From NCBI RefSeq assembly GCF_007753095.1, contig NZ_CP036348.1, forward strand, positions 124,001 through 188,000: a stretch of DNA of 64,000 bases, written 5' to 3'. Position 1 is the stretch's first letter. Each line of letters opens with the position of its first letter. The position numbers and the translations under genes are program-made. The DNA comes from Rosistilla carotiformis (lineage in GTDB: Bacteria > Planctomycetota > Planctomycetia > Pirellulales > Pirellulaceae). Shown here piece by piece: positions 52,840 through 63,107 of this stretch. Under the pieces are notes generated by a model. It did not search any database, was not told the origin of the DNA, and was given only the letters and a program-made list of their open reading frames with translations.

Positions 52840-55377
52840 CTACGCGTCCAGAACGTTTCGGAGCATGTTTAAAAGTTGTTCGTCGGTATAAGGTTTAGGA
52901 AGGAAGCCGTCGACGTCGACCAGCCGGCCACCGCTGCTGCCGGGGCGCCGCAAGCCGCTGCTGGCGATCACGCGGACGTTTGGGTTGAGCTCACGCAGGG
53001 CGTCTTTTGTGTCCAGGCCATCCATCCCTGGCATCATCATATCAAGTAACACGCAATCGATCTCATCGCCACGGTTCTGGAAAATGGCGACCGCTTCGGC
53101 GCCGCTGCGAGCTGCGACCGTGCGGTAGCGATTCGATTGCAGCGTCTCGCACGAGGTTTCCACGATCAGCGATTCATCGTCGACGATCAGGATTAATTCG
53201 CCATTCCCTTTGGGAGGTTGGTGGTTTTCGACCCTCGCGGCGGGAACCTTCGGCTGCGTCAGTTTTGACGAGGGAAGGTAGACGGAAAAGATCGTTCCGG
53301 CCAGCGGTTCGCTGTAGACGGTGACGTCGCCGCCGAAGGATCGCACGATTCCGAGTGTCGTGGCCAGCCCCAGACCGGTTCCTTTGCCCTGAGCTTTTGT
53401 CGTGAAGAAGGGGTCGAAGATTCGTTCGATCACCTCTTTGGGAATCCCTTCTCCGGTGTCGGCAACCGTCAGCAGAACGTGTGGCCCGGTGTTGAGGTTG
53501 TCGCTGTGCGAGGCACGCGACGGATCGACGTAAAAATTTTCGACTTGGATGTCCAACCGGCCGCCGCTGGGCATCGCATCGCGGGCGTTGATCGCCAGGT
53601 TCATCAGCACCTGCGAAAGTTCGGTGCTGTCGGCGTGGATCAGATCGAGCGTGTCGGGGATGCTGATCTGCAGGTCGATCGTCTTCTGTAGCGTGTGGCT
53701 GAGGATCTCTTCCAGCTCGTTAAGGATCTCGCGCAGATCGACCTCTTCGCTTTGCGTTTGATCACCGCCAGCAAAGGCCAGCAGCTTTTGAATCATCTGC
53801 GCCCCACGCTGGGCGCTGGTGACGATCGTGTCGTGTAAACGGCTTGCGTTGGGGCTGCCTTGTTTCAACAGCTTGCCACTCATCAGGATCGGGGTCAGCA
53901 CGTTGTTCAAATCGTGTGCGACACCGCCGGCCAACGTGCCGATACTTTCGAGCCGCTGGCTGCGACGCTCTTTCGCTTCTTCCCGTTTGCGGTCCGAGAC
54001 ATCGATACTCAAGATCAGCTGAGCCGTCGGTTCGCCCTGTTCGTTCCGCAGCAGCGATCGCCGTTGTTCGACAATCCGTTGGCGGCCATCGGCTGTCCGC
54101 TGCGTAAATTCGGCCGAGTAGTCCCCCGCGGCCAGCGTGGCGTCGCGGCCCGCATCCCACAGCGGTCGATCATCGGGAAACAATAGCTGCGCCGCGTTCT
54201 TGCCAAGCGCTTCGGATTTGGACAGTCCGTACAAACGATGGGCCCCTTCGTTCCACGACAGGATCCGATCCTCTTTGTCGCAAACCAAAACCGCATCGCG
54301 AACCTGGTCCAGGATCAGCGTGTGTTGCCGCAGCTTGGCGTTCAGGTCGCGCGATTGGCTGACGTCGGCCAGGATCAACGTCAAGAAATCCTCTTCGCCC
54401 GACCGCGTCTTGGTGATCTCCCCCTCGCAGGGAAACTCCTCGCCATTGCTGCGCAGCCCGACGCCGTCGGTGAACGGCATCGACGATTCCGACGAATCGA
54501 GAAACTTCTGCACCCGTTGGCGGATACCTTCTCTTCGCTGGTGAGGAACAAAATTCAACAGCGATTGTCCGACCGATGTCGAGCCGTCGATGCCCCACAT
54601 CGCCGCCGCGGCGGGATTGGTCAGGCGGATCCCAAAGTCGCGGTTGAAGGCGATGATCCCGTCGTTGGCCGAATTGATGACCGCCGCGAGTTCGGATTGT
54701 TTTGCGTCGAGCCGCGTTTCGGCGCTGTCCCGTTTTTTGCGATCGACGTGTGCAACAAAGCCAGCGATCACGATCAATCCCAACGCGATGGCATGCCCGG
54801 CCATGATCGCTGTTCGCGACACCTCCGCATCGTGTTCGGAGGCCGCTTCGCGTTGGGCTAACAGCTCCCCTTCGTGGGTTAGGATTTTTTTGGCGACATC
54901 GCGCAGCTTTTCCATCGTCCCTTCCCCTTCGCCCGACTTGACGATCTCGATGACCTGATCGCCGATCGGTTCGTTGGGGGCTTCGCTGCGCAGCTGGATC
55001 GTATGGGCGAGGTATTCGTGTTTTTGTTCGACCAGTTGTTGCATCTCGTCGAGATGTTTCAGCTGGATTGGATTGTCGGCTGTCAGATCTCGCAACCGCG
55101 CGAACCCAGCTTGGATCTGTTCGACACCGATCCGATAGGGATCCAGGTAGATCGGATTGCCGGTCAATAGATAACCCCGTTGCCCGGTTTGCATGTCTTT
55201 GACCGACGAGAGCAGTTGGTGTGTCGCTTCGCGGACGGCATGCGATTTGGCGATCCGTTGTTCGACTTCGCGCACGGCAAAGGTGTTGCGAAAGGTCACG
55301 ATGCCAAAGACAGCAACGGCGATGAAGGAGGCAATGATCGCCAGGGTGAGCCAATAGTTGGGTTTTGTTCGAGACAT
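52840..55377 (-). CDS. hybrid histidine kinase: CHASE3-PAS-PAS-HisKA-HATPase-REC
   Basis: The kinase has 845 residues. TM1 (residues 9-28) is followed by a periplasmic CHASE3 domain (about 35-185, MQTGQRGYLLTGNPIYLDPY) and TM2 (about 189-211). Two PAS domains (about 225-345 and 350-470) precede HisKA with the phospho-acceptor His488 in GGVAHDLNN, HATPase_c (N box NLAINARDAMP, G boxes DTGEGIP and GKGTGLGLA), and a C-terminal receiver (about 730-845, CVLLDMMMPGMDG). The CHASE3 ligand is unknown. It is the upstream gene of a two-gene unit with the sigma-54 regulator. A cytosolic hybrid receiver may act as a phosphate sink. Confidence 0.95.
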   Translation of the reverse strand: MSRTKPNYWLTLAIIASFIAVAVFGIVTFRNTFAVREVEQRIAKSHAVREATHQLLSSVKDMQTGQRGYLLTGNPIYLDPYRIGVEQIQAGFARLRDLTADNPIQLKHLDEMQQLVEQKHEYLAHTIQLRSEAPNEPIGDQVIEIVKSGEGEGTMEKLRDVAKKILTHEGELLAQREAASEHDAEVSRTAIMAGHAIALGLIVIAGFVAHVDRKKRDSAETRLDAKQSELAAVINSANDGIIAFNRDFGIRLTNPAAAAMWGIDGSTSVGQSLLNFVPHQRREGIRQRVQKFLDSSESSMPFTDGVGLRSNGEEFPCEGEITKTRSGEEDFLTLILADVSQSRDLNAKLRQHTLILDQVRDAVLVCDKEDRILSWNEGAHRLYGLSKSEALGKNAAQLLFPDDRPLWDAGRDATLAAGDYSAEFTQRTADGRQRIVEQRRSLLRNEQGEPTAQLILSIDVSDRKREEAKERRSQRLESIGTLAGGVAHDLNNVLTPILMSGKLLKQGSPNASRLHDTIVTSAQRGAQMIQKLLAFAGGDQTQSEEVDLREILNELEEILSHTLQKTIDLQISIPDTLDLIHADSTELSQVLMNLAINARDAMPSGGRLDIQVENFYVDPSRASHSDNLNTGPHVLLTVADTGEGIPKEVIERIFDPFFTTKAQGKGTGLGLATTLGIVRSFGGDVTVYSEPLAGTIFSVYLPSSKLTQPKVPAARVENHQPPKGNGELILIVDDESLIVETSCETLQSNRYRTVAARSGAEAVAIFQNRGDEIDCVLLDMMMPGMDGLDTKDALRELNPNVRVIASSGLRRPGSSGGRLVDVDGFLPKPYTDEQLLNMLRNVLDA

Positions 55378-55532
55378 GCATTTGTCTTTCGTAGCCGCTT
55401 GCGGTCGATAGGCAGCGGGGAGGCCCGGCGAAGTGGACGTCGCTTTCGCGTCGCTGGCACGCGATGTGCTTATTCACGGGAGGCTGGCATCGATGTTTAC
55501 ATTTTTCCATCTTTCTCGATTCGGAGCCACCG

Positions 55533-56006
55533 GTGACTACTCGGAACAAACGGATGCAGGCGGCCAATGCAATCGACGCCGCTTACGAAATGGGGCGGAA
55601 CCGATGGCGGGGATGCGACTGGAACACGTCGTTTGGTTCGATGGGCTTGGATCTCAACGGGATGAAGCCGCATCAGACGCGATGGTTGGCCGGTGCCACG
55701 TCGGGGGAGGAAGCCAAACATTGGGAACAGGCAGCGGAGTGGTTGGATCGCGTTGCTCGTGATGCTCAACAGGCGGAGGCTGCCGCGGCCGAAGCGGCCG
55801 CGGCGTGGCAAGCGGATGAGCGAACGTTGGCGTTGGAAAAGATCCGGGCAGCTGTCGCGTTGGAGGCACGCTATCGCAATCCCTTCATCTGGAAACCGCT
55901 GCTGAACGCGATCACCAACTCGATCAGACTCAATCTCACATCGCAGTGGTCAACTTATGGCCGGGACGCACAAAACTCAGCCGGTTTCCTTGCCAAGAAC
56001 AGTTAA
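55533..56006 (+). CDS. hypothetical protein with Ala/Glu-rich helical region
   Basis: From the GTG at 55533 (CGGAG ribosome-binding site seven bases upstream) the protein has 157 residues. An alternative ATG is at 55554. The N-terminal 60 residues are Arg/Trp/Gly-rich (GRNRWRGCDWNTSFGSMGLDL). Next is an Ala/Glu helix (EWLDRVARDAQQAEAAAAEA) that looks coiled-coil-like, then a helical end (NPFIWKPLLNAITNSIRLNL). I recognise no family. It lies divergently from the histidine kinase gene, 155 bases away. Confidence 0.55.
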   Translation: MTTRNKRMQAANAIDAAYEMGRNRWRGCDWNTSFGSMGLDLNGMKPHQTRWLAGATSGEEAKHWEQAAEWLDRVARDAQQAEAAAAEAAAAWQADERTLALEKIRAAVALEARYRNPFIWKPLLNAITNSIRLNLTSQWSTYGRDAQNSAGFLAKNS

Positions 56007-56358
56007 ATAGGCGACTCCACTGGATTGGTGCGCGTCCTGCAGTGTGGTCTGTCTCTCGCGGCGCCGAAGGACTGGTGATTCATGTTCAGGAGATGCTCCC
56101 CCGCATACCGAGGCGAATAGCAAGGGCAAGCCGAAATCTCGCCGCCGCTGAACTCCGCAAGCACCGTCATCGTTAATCGGTAGTCGATGGTCGACCGAGG
56201 GCAGCGGCGGCTTCTTTTCTTGGAGCGAGTTTTCGTGAGAGGGGAGTTTGCCAGTCTGGGGATGGAGATTTTGTTGCGTGATTCGGAGACCGATTCTTGC
56301 TGTCAACGCTGTCTCCGAGTGCTTCGCCAGTGTCAACCGTTTGCGTCACAGGCATTGG
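56007..56358. other. about 350 bases without a supported gene
   Basis: This lies between the 3' ends of the hypothetical and HEAT-repeat genes (convergent). No gene, RNA or clear hairpin was seen. Confidence 0.45.
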
Positions 56359-56868
56359 CTATGGGGCGAGTCGGGGGACGTCCATTTGTTGCATCGCCTT
56401 GTAGGTGGCTACCGGACCGGACAGCTTTGGCGCGGCACCTTCCAATGCATTCATCACAAACTTGACAACGTCCCGTCGGATTCCACGCCGCGAGAACTCT
56501 TTTAATGCATGGTGGGCGGCGCGGTGAAACTCTCCCGAGCGGCTCGATCGAATCAGCCCTCCGAGCACCGCCGACAGACCAACTTCTCCCATTCCGGCAA
56601 CGCCTTCGGCTGCCACCCAAGCGACGTCGCTGTCGCTGTCGTCCATCGCATGGACCAGGGGGGAAGAGGCGGAGGAATCACCGATCTCCGACAACGCCTT
56701 GGCCGCTTCCCAGCGGACTTGATGTCGTCGATCGTCCAGTTTGGCGATCAGCGCCAACATCACCTCATCGCTCTTTGCGTCGATCAGTGCATGTCGTGCC
56801 TTCTCGCGAACGACGCCGTCGGGGGAAGCGAGTCGCTCGATCGTGGACATTATTTCCGATGGATTCAT
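56359..56868 (-). CDS. HEAT-repeat protein
   Basis: The protein has 169 residues, with no signal peptide and no TM segment. It consists of HEAT/PBS-lyase-type helical repeats with the D-x-x-x-x-V-R-x-x-A pattern (SPDGVVREKARHALIDAK, DDRRHQVRWEAAKALSEIGD, DDSDSDVAWVAAEGVAGMGE, then HRAAHHALKEFSR). It probably binds another protein. The sulfatase at 15169 also ends in this type of repeat. Confidence 0.85.
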   Translation of the reverse strand: MNPSEIMSTIERLASPDGVVREKARHALIDAKSDEVMLALIAKLDDRRHQVRWEAAKALSEIGDSSASSPLVHAMDDSDSDVAWVAAEGVAGMGEVGLSAVLGGLIRSSRSGEFHRAAHHALKEFSRRGIRRDVVKFVMNALEGAAPKLSGPVATYKAMQQMDVPRLAP

Positions 56869-57231
56869 GGTGTTTTGAGCCCTTTTGGTACGAGACGTTC
56901 TGGCGAGCTTTCCGGTTAAAACAGACCGTCAGCCGACGTGTGATGCACGATTTGATTAACCGATGCAAATAGCGGGCCGCAGGGCGGTGCCGAGGGTCTG
57001 GATTGCAAGATGCCAACAAAACGGAATGCCTCTCCCGGGCGAGCCTGGTTAGAAAATGGCCGCGCCGATAACACTTTGCACTGTTGTCCAGCTGGATACC
57101 CTCTGTGGCGGCATCCGTCATGGGGATTGGGAGCATTGGTATGACGTGTGCACTCGATTGCCAGGGTGCTCAAAGAGGCAAAGAATTGTGGATGAACGCA
57201 TCCCTCCACCTTTTTACAAAGGAGTATCGAG
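56869..57231. other. about 360-base divergent intergenic region
   Basis: This lies between the start of the HEAT-repeat gene and the SpoIIAA-like gene. A good ribosome-binding site (AAGGAG) for the latter is near 57219. I see no other feature. Confidence 0.45.
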
Positions 57232-57600
57232 ATGTCATTTGTTATCACCGAACACGCCGAGGGACAGGTGGTCGAGATCCAGTTGACCGGCAAGTTGTCC
57301 AAGGAAGCGTACGAAAAGTTTGTTCCGATGACCGAAGCGAAGATCGCCGAATATGGGAAGGTGCGGATGTTGGTGATCATGCACGATTTTCACGGCTGGG
57401 AAGCGGGAGCATTGTGGGAAGATATCAAGTTCGATTTCAAGCACTTCAACCACATCGAACGGCTCGCCATCGTCGGCGAATCGAAGTGGGAAAAGGGAAT
57501 GACCGTCTTCTGTCGTCCCTTCACCACCGCCAAGATCAAATACTTCGATCACGACGAGATCGGTGCGGCCCGCGAGTGGATCCACGAATCGAACGACTGA
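57232..57600 (+). CDS. SpoIIAA-like (STAS/SEC14-type) protein
   Basis: The protein has 122 residues with the SpoIIAA-like fold (PF11964 type): VVEIQLTGKLSKEAYEKFVP, KVRMLVIMHDFHGWEAGALW, then ERLAIVGESKWEKGM and CRPFTTAKIKYFDHDE near the C-terminus. Members have a STAS/SEC14-like fold with a small hydrophobic pocket, and no enzyme activity is established. AAGGAG stands about eight bases before the ATG. It is monocistronic. Confidence 0.9.
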   Translation: MSFVITEHAEGQVVEIQLTGKLSKEAYEKFVPMTEAKIAEYGKVRMLVIMHDFHGWEAGALWEDIKFDFKHFNHIERLAIVGESKWEKGMTVFCRPFTTAKIKYFDHDEIGAAREWIHESND

Positions 57601-57801
57601 GTCTTTGTTGCCGAAGCATCGCATGAGAGAACGAGATTTCGCAGCGACGGGGCCAAAGCGAACACGATGATGTCGCCGCAAGCGTCAGGATGGGCTCGCC
57701 AAGCGTATCGTGGTTTTCGATTGATGCAATCGTTGTTGTCTCCCCGACCCGGTAGTACGATGGTGTTCCATTTGTGTGGTGCACTTCGGGATACATGAGT
57801 G

Positions 57802-59640
57802 ATGCAAGCGAACTTGGTTCTCACCTCCGCCATTCTCATTGTCGCAACTTTCCCAATCGCTGGGCGCTCGGCCGAGCCGGTGGTGCAGTTCCTTGCCGGC
57901 TCGGAAGGAGTCGATGGTGCGGAGATCGTCTACAACGGCCAAGCGGCCGCCGACGGACGGATCGTATTCAACGCAACCAACGGCTTCTTCGATGAAGGGG
58001 CTTTCGTTGCATCGGGTTCACTGGCGATGGTGCGCGAAGATGACGGCTTGATTGCTGAGTCATTTGAGTCGTTGCAATTCCGGAACGTGGAGAAAACGGG
58101 ATCCGCCCAATGGTACCTTTGGATCGCGTCGCCCGGGACAATCGAGGCCAAGCTGTTTTTGCAGTTGCCGTCGCAGCAAGCGCAAACGCGTTGGCAGATC
58201 CAGTGGGGCGAAGAAGTGCAATCGTTGGACCTTGGGGCGTCGGATGGGCTCGCCGGGATTCCGATTTCCTTCGATGTGAAGCAGCCAGGCAAGCTCCGCG
58301 TTGCACTGAAGTGTTTGACTGAACCGTTGCCGATGGAAACAGAGATCCACCGAATCGAATTGAGCGGTCCGGCGATTCGCGATGCCAAACTTTTGCGCGT
58401 CCGTTGGCGGCCAGCCGCCGTTCATACACGGTTCTACGCACCGCCGGAGTGTCGGCAGCCGACGATGTGGGTTTTTGAGACCGAATGTGTTACGCCGGTT
58501 TCCAGTTATTCACCGATCACGACACCGTTCGGCTATTTTGGGACAAGTTTTGTCGATGGAAAGATTCCTCCCGAGGTTAGCTACAATTTTTCGATGTGGG
58601 CCGCAGGCAGCAAGGCTGCCGAAGCGCCTCCGTTGGAATCGATGCCGCAATTGCTCGCTACCGGGCATCCCGAGGCAAGGTTCAGCAGTTTTGGTCACGA
58701 AGGGACGGGCTTGAAGATCCGCGATGCGGTGGTTTATCCAGGCGGAGCCGATCGCGCTATCCAGGCATTTCGCGTGACGGCTCAAGGGGATGTCTTCACC
58801 TATTACGGTTACATCTACAACGAAGCGCAGCAACGGTGGGTGTTGTTTGCCGTTGGCAGCCAACCGAAAAAGAGCCCGAAGGATGAACCCTTTTTAACCT
58901 CGACCGGTTCGTTCTGTGAAATTCCTGGGCCGCCTCGCGTTCAACGAACCGGTGATGTGCAACGCGTGATCCGGCGGCGGGGCTGGTTTTATGGCAGCGA
59001 CCGACGTTGGTATCTGGCAAGTTTGCCGTCGCCCGCGGAGCAGACCAAAACGAAGCGAGCTCGGTTGGACCGCGCCGCGGCGAATCGTGGCGAACTGCCG
59101 ATCGCACTGAATAAGTACACCCGCTACGCGGACAACTATCGAACCGAAGGTTGGATTGAATCGGCGACCGGTGGGATGGAGTGTTATCGGGCGGAGAGCA
59201 TTCCAAAACCACAGGGGAACCGGGGAGGGATGAGGCTGCCGGCGTATCTTGCGAACGAGAAGGTCGCTCAATTGTTCGCGATGCCGGTCGAATTTGGAGA
59301 GGCGGAAGCGAAGTCGATCGCCGCGCATTCGGCGACGATCGATTACCCGTTGATCCAAGCGGGCAAAGGGGCCAAGGCGGTACTCTATTACGGTACGCAA
59401 GATTGTTTAACTTTCCGCCGTCCCGAAAAAGTAGGTGGCAGTGGGGTCCAAGGGGATGTTTTTAGTGAAGATCGAACTTGGCAATTTGCGACTCCGCTGC
59501 AGGACGTCCGCAGTGGCAGCAACGCGTTCCGTCTCAGCGAATTGAAACCGGGAACAACCTATCACTACCGTCTGTTCGTAACCAATTCCGAAGGGCAAAG
59601 CTGGGACTTTGTCTCGAGTTCCTTCAAGACGTTGGATTAG
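57802..59640 (+). CDS. secreted DUF3472 protein with C-terminal fibronectin-III-like strand
   Basis: The protein has 612 residues with a signal peptide (MQANLVLTSAILIVATFPIAGRS). The middle matches DUF3472: FGYFGTSFVDGKIPPEVSYNFSMWAAG, then HPEARFSSFGHEGTG and VYPGGADRAIQAFRVTAQGD. The N-terminal third is a beta-sandwich region, and the end (SELKPGTTYHYRLFVTNSEG) reads like a fibronectin type III repeat. DUF3472 proteins are secreted and often linked to carbohydrate utilisation, without a known reaction. A GTG directly before the ATG adds one codon if used. Confidence 0.88.
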   Translation: MQANLVLTSAILIVATFPIAGRSAEPVVQFLAGSEGVDGAEIVYNGQAAADGRIVFNATNGFFDEGAFVASGSLAMVREDDGLIAESFESLQFRNVEKTGSAQWYLWIASPGTIEAKLFLQLPSQQAQTRWQIQWGEEVQSLDLGASDGLAGIPISFDVKQPGKLRVALKCLTEPLPMETEIHRIELSGPAIRDAKLLRVRWRPAAVHTRFYAPPECRQPTMWVFETECVTPVSSYSPITTPFGYFGTSFVDGKIPPEVSYNFSMWAAGSKAAEAPPLESMPQLLATGHPEARFSSFGHEGTGLKIRDAVVYPGGADRAIQAFRVTAQGDVFTYYGYIYNEAQQRWVLFAVGSQPKKSPKDEPFLTSTGSFCEIPGPPRVQRTGDVQRVIRRRGWFYGSDRRWYLASLPSPAEQTKTKRARLDRAAANRGELPIALNKYTRYADNYRTEGWIESATGGMECYRAESIPKPQGNRGGMRLPAYLANEKVAQLFAMPVEFGEAEAKSIAAHSATIDYPLIQAGKGAKAVLYYGTQDCLTFRRPEKVGGSGVQGDVFSEDRTWQFATPLQDVRSGSNAFRLSELKPGTTYHYRLFVTNSEGQSWDFVSSSFKTLD

Positions 59641-60470
59641 CGTCCAATTCTTCTCTTTTACGCTTCCAGCATCCAGTGGCGGGTAGATGCTTGCCACTTG
59701 GAAATGGTGGTAAACACTCGGACGTCGTGAGCGGTCTCACTTGCTGTGGTTGCCAACCTGTGTCGCAATCGATCACCAGGTCGATTTGGCATCCAGTCAC
59801 GATGTGGGACAAAACGCTCTCGAAGGCAACGGTCTGAATCACGATTTGATATGGATGGAAATCCTCATCGGTTTCGGTTGTTGTGCGCTAGGCGATCGGA
59901 CGGATTGCCAGTAATTCGCCTGCCCAAGGCTATGGGATGTTTGGTGGAATCGCGTCTGCAAATCGCTTCGGAATAGCTTTTGCGAATAAAGTTGCGGTAA
60001 ATACTAATTTTCGTTTTGGGTTCTGGCTTGCGCTAGAACATCTCGTAAGTGATGGCAAATCTTTCTTGCGAACAATTGGGTGCGGCTTGCCGCACGTAAT
60101 CGCGAAACACTCAATCGACCCATCATAGATAGTACTAGCGACACATGGTTTAACTCGTGGACAAAGGGCTGTTGTAGTCCAAGCGTCCCAATGCAAACGC
60201 AACGCGTCGTTCTATCAAACCGTTAATTAGGGTCGGGATTGCGGCGCACTGCGATGTGACTTCCCGCAACCCTTTCCAGTTGCGATGCATTCCCCATTAT
60301 GTGGTCCTACGGTTGTTGTGCTGTAAATGGTCATGTTGCGGTTTGTTCTAACAGGACGAATTTGTGGGGCCGGTGATAGGCGTTTGAGGATTGCGCCACA
60401 CACTCGGTTCGTCGAGTACGCATCGAATGATCTTCAATCCTCGCGTTTCCAACAATATGAAAATAACAAC
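59641..60470. other. 830-base stretch without a supported gene
   Basis: This lies between the DUF3472 gene and the start of cpaE. There is one short hairpin at 60080-60095 (GTGCGG and CCGCAC around a CTTG loop). A 63-codon frame at 59937 has no supporting feature. It likely holds the promoter of the Tad genes, but I can name no site. Confidence 0.5.
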
Positions 60471-61673
60471 ATGTTGCGTGCACACTGCGTCATCGCCATC
60501 GAGTCACCTTCGTTATCCGATCGTCTTGAACAAAGCCTGAAGCAGGTTCCTCTGACATGTGCTCGCGTTGCGTCGGGCCAGTGTGAAGCGATACTTTCGG
60601 CAGCGAAGGAAAACGCGGCTACAGGGTTCATCTTTTTGCAACTCTCCGATTCAACAAGCAATTTGAAATCGTTGATTCATCGCCTGCGTTCGTCTTTAGA
60701 TACCCGAATTGTGGTCGTCGGAAACGCAACCACCGGGCGTCAGGTAATCGAAATCATTCGCGCTGGCGCCGATGATTTTGTCGACGAGAAAGACGATCTG
60801 CAACGCGAAATAGGGCTGCTCGTAAAACGGGCGGCGCCAGGCACTGTACAGAATCAACGCAAATCGGAATTGATTACTGTCACCTCCAGTTGTGGTGGCT
60901 GCGGTGCAAGTTCTTTGGCCGTCAATATCGCCGCCCAATACGCTCACAAATATGGCGAGTGTGGATTGGTTGATCTGCAGATGCACGGGGGGGATTTGGC
61001 AACGCTGCTAAGGCTGAGTCCGCGGCACACCATCTCCAAAATGTTAGCCAACAACCATCCGTTGGCTCCCGAAATGGTTCAGCAAGCCCTCACCAAGCAC
61101 GAAACAGGAATCAGTTTGTTAGCCGGTGCCGACCCGTTGACCTATTTGCCGTCGAGCAGTCCTGAAACAATCCGTAGTATCGTTCGTTCGATGACAACAA
61201 ACTTTCAGCGGGTCGTCGTCGAATTGGAAGATATTTCGCATCGCGAACAACTGGCAGCGCTATCGGACAGCGATCAGGTTGTTCTCATTTTTCGCATGCA
61301 TTTTCCCGCACTGGCACGCGCACACCGCTTCTTCGAAAGCATCGAACGCTTTGGCGTCGACCCCGACAAGGTTCGTATCGTCGCATCGCAAGTTGGCCAG
61401 TCTGGCGAAGTTCCGATTGGCCACGCGGAGAAGATCTTTGGACGCAAAATCGATGCCTGCATCAGCAACGATGTCTGTCCGATGAATCAAGCGGTCAATC
61501 TGGGAATTCCGGTGGTGCTCGATTCGCCAAAATCACAATGCAGTCGGGACTACATGGCATTGGTTCAATTGTTGGACGGCGAAACGCCTCTGCCATCGAA
61601 CACGCGATGGAACGTTGGCGCACTCCTGAAATCGACGTTTGGTTCTTCTCGCCAAGTACCAGCACTCTCCTAA
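60471..61673 (+). CDS. cpaE: CpaE-like Tad pilus assembly ATPase
   Basis: The protein has 400 residues from the ATG at 60471. An N-terminal receiver-like domain (residues 5-120, IIRAGADDFVDEKD) is followed by a ParA/MinD-type domain. Its P-loop reads SSCGGCGASSLAVN, without the Lys of the usual KGGxGKT. Lysine loss is known in CpaE proteins, which localise the pilus machinery. The Walker A' region is GECGLVDLQMHGGDLATLL. It is followed by cpaF 42 bases later on the same strand. A longer frame from 60327 is less likely. Confidence 0.85.
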   Translation: MLRAHCVIAIESPSLSDRLEQSLKQVPLTCARVASGQCEAILSAAKENAATGFIFLQLSDSTSNLKSLIHRLRSSLDTRIVVVGNATTGRQVIEIIRAGADDFVDEKDDLQREIGLLVKRAAPGTVQNQRKSELITVTSSCGGCGASSLAVNIAAQYAHKYGECGLVDLQMHGGDLATLLRLSPRHTISKMLANNHPLAPEMVQQALTKHETGISLLAGADPLTYLPSSSPETIRSIVRSMTTNFQRVVVELEDISHREQLAALSDSDQVVLIFRMHFPALARAHRFFESIERFGVDPDKVRIVASQVGQSGEVPIGHAEKIFGRKIDACISNDVCPMNQAVNLGIPVVLDSPKSQCSRDYMALVQLLDGETPLPSNTRWNVGALLKSTFGSSRQVPALS

Positions 61674-61715
61674 TCTCTATCACTTCAACAAGAACGTCTG
61701 TGGGATCAACGAACA

Positions 61716-63065
61716 ATGAATCAAGCGACTCTATCTCCGAACAACAGCCTTGAACGCCGCGAACGACTGCAACGCGTGCGTGGTGAGATTCACGACCAAT
61801 TGGTTGCCCGCATCGATATGTCGGCATTGCGGAACATCAAACCCGAATTGATGCGAGACCAATTGCGACTTGGCGCTCAAGAGTTGTGTCGTTTCCACTC
61901 CGATTTGTTAACCCATGCCGAGCAGGAAGAGATCGTCGAAGACCTGCTTTATGAGATGTTAGGACTCGGGCCGATCGAGGTCTTGATGAACGATCCAACG
62001 ATCTCCGACATTCTTATCAACGGCCCCAATTCCGTCTTCGTCGAACGCCGCGGGATGTTGGAAGAGACGCAGGTTCGATTTCAGAGCTTGGATCACTTGG
62101 TCAATATCGTGCAACGCGTGGCCAGTCGCGTGGGGCGTCGCATCGATGAATCGAGTCCCATGGTCGACGCTCGATTGCCCGATGGCAGCCGATTGAATGC
62201 CGTCATCCGACCGCTAGCGCTCGAAGGGGCATTGGTCTCGATTCGCAAATTTGCCACTCGCCCGATGACCGCCGCCGACTTTGTCAAACGGCGTGTGGCG
62301 ACGCCGGAGATGTTGGGTTTTCTGGCCGCTTGTATCGCCGCCAAATTGAACATCGTGATCTCGGGAGGCACCGGCAGTGGGAAGACGACCCTTTTAAACA
62401 TGTTGTCCAGCCACATCCCTCAGGGCGAGCGGATCGCGACAATCGAAGACGCCGCCGAGTTACAGCTGCAGCAATCGCATGTCGCTCGGATGGAGACGCG
62501 CCCTGCGAACCTGGAAGGTCGCGGAGAAGTCACCGCCAGCGACTTGCTGAAAAATGCCCTGCGGATGCGTCCCGATCGAATCATCATCGGCGAATGCCGC
62601 GGCGTGGAAGCGTTTGACATGCTGCAAGCCATGAGTACCGGACACGCCGGCAGCATGACAACGATCCACTCCAACGACACTCGAGATGCGATCAATCGCT
62701 TAGAGATGCTGGTCGGGATGGCGGCTCCCGAACTGCCGATGTGGTTTGTTCATCGACAGATCGCATCGTCGATCAATATCGTGATCCAGACCCAGCGATT
62801 GGCGGGTGGCACTCGGAAGATCACACAGATATCGGAGATCACCGGCACGCAGAATGATGCGATCAACATGCATGATCTGTTTACGTTTCAACAGACAGGA
62901 GTTGCCGAGAACGGGCAGGTGGAAGGCCATTTCGAGGCTTGTGGAATTATGCCGAAGTGTCTCCCGCGACTCCGGTCGGCTGGCGTCCACATCGATGCGG
63001 AGATGTTTCGGCAACGCCGCATGGAAGTGGATATGGAACAGATGCAAGCGTATCGGATTCAGTAG
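61716..63065 (+). CDS. cpaF: CpaF/TadA Tad secretion ATPase
   Basis: This is a hexameric type II/IV secretion ATPase that drives Tad pilus assembly, 449 residues. It has the N-terminal domain with [20 protein letters not shown], then Walker [18 protein letters not shown] near residue 216, Walker B ([13 protein letters not shown]), the His box [13 protein letters not shown] and [14 protein letters not shown]. All are intact, and the length is near the usual 420-460. It stands between cpaE and tadB, as expected in tad operons. Confidence 0.95.
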   Translation: MNQATLSPNNSLERRERLQRVRGEIHDQLVARIDMSALRNIKPELMRDQLRLGAQELCRFHSDLLTHAEQEEIVEDLLYEMLGLGPIEVLMNDPTISDILINGPNSVFVERRGMLEETQVRFQSLDHLVNIVQRVASRVGRRIDESSPMVDARLPDGSRLNAVIRPLALEGALVSIRKFATRPMTAADFVKRRVATPEMLGFLAACIAAKLNIVISGGTGSGKTTLLNMLSSHIPQGERIATIEDAAELQLQQSHVARMETRPANLEGRGEVTASDLLKNALRMRPDRIIIGECRGVEAFDMLQAMSTGHAGSMTTIHSNDTRDAINRLEMLVGMAAPELPMWFVHRQIASSINIVIQTQRLAGGTRKITQISEITGTQNDAINMHDLFTFQQTGVAENGQVEGHFEACGIMPKCLPRLRSAGVHIDAEMFRQRRMEVDMEQMQAYRIQ

Positions 63066-63107
63066 TTTTTCCTGTTGTTACACCTGCGACGTTTCGGATT
63101 CACCCCA

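Noticed and set aside
59937-60128. Small frame of 63 codons in the gap before cpaE
   Set aside because: No ribosome-binding site, no family resemblance and no hydrophobic pattern that would support it.
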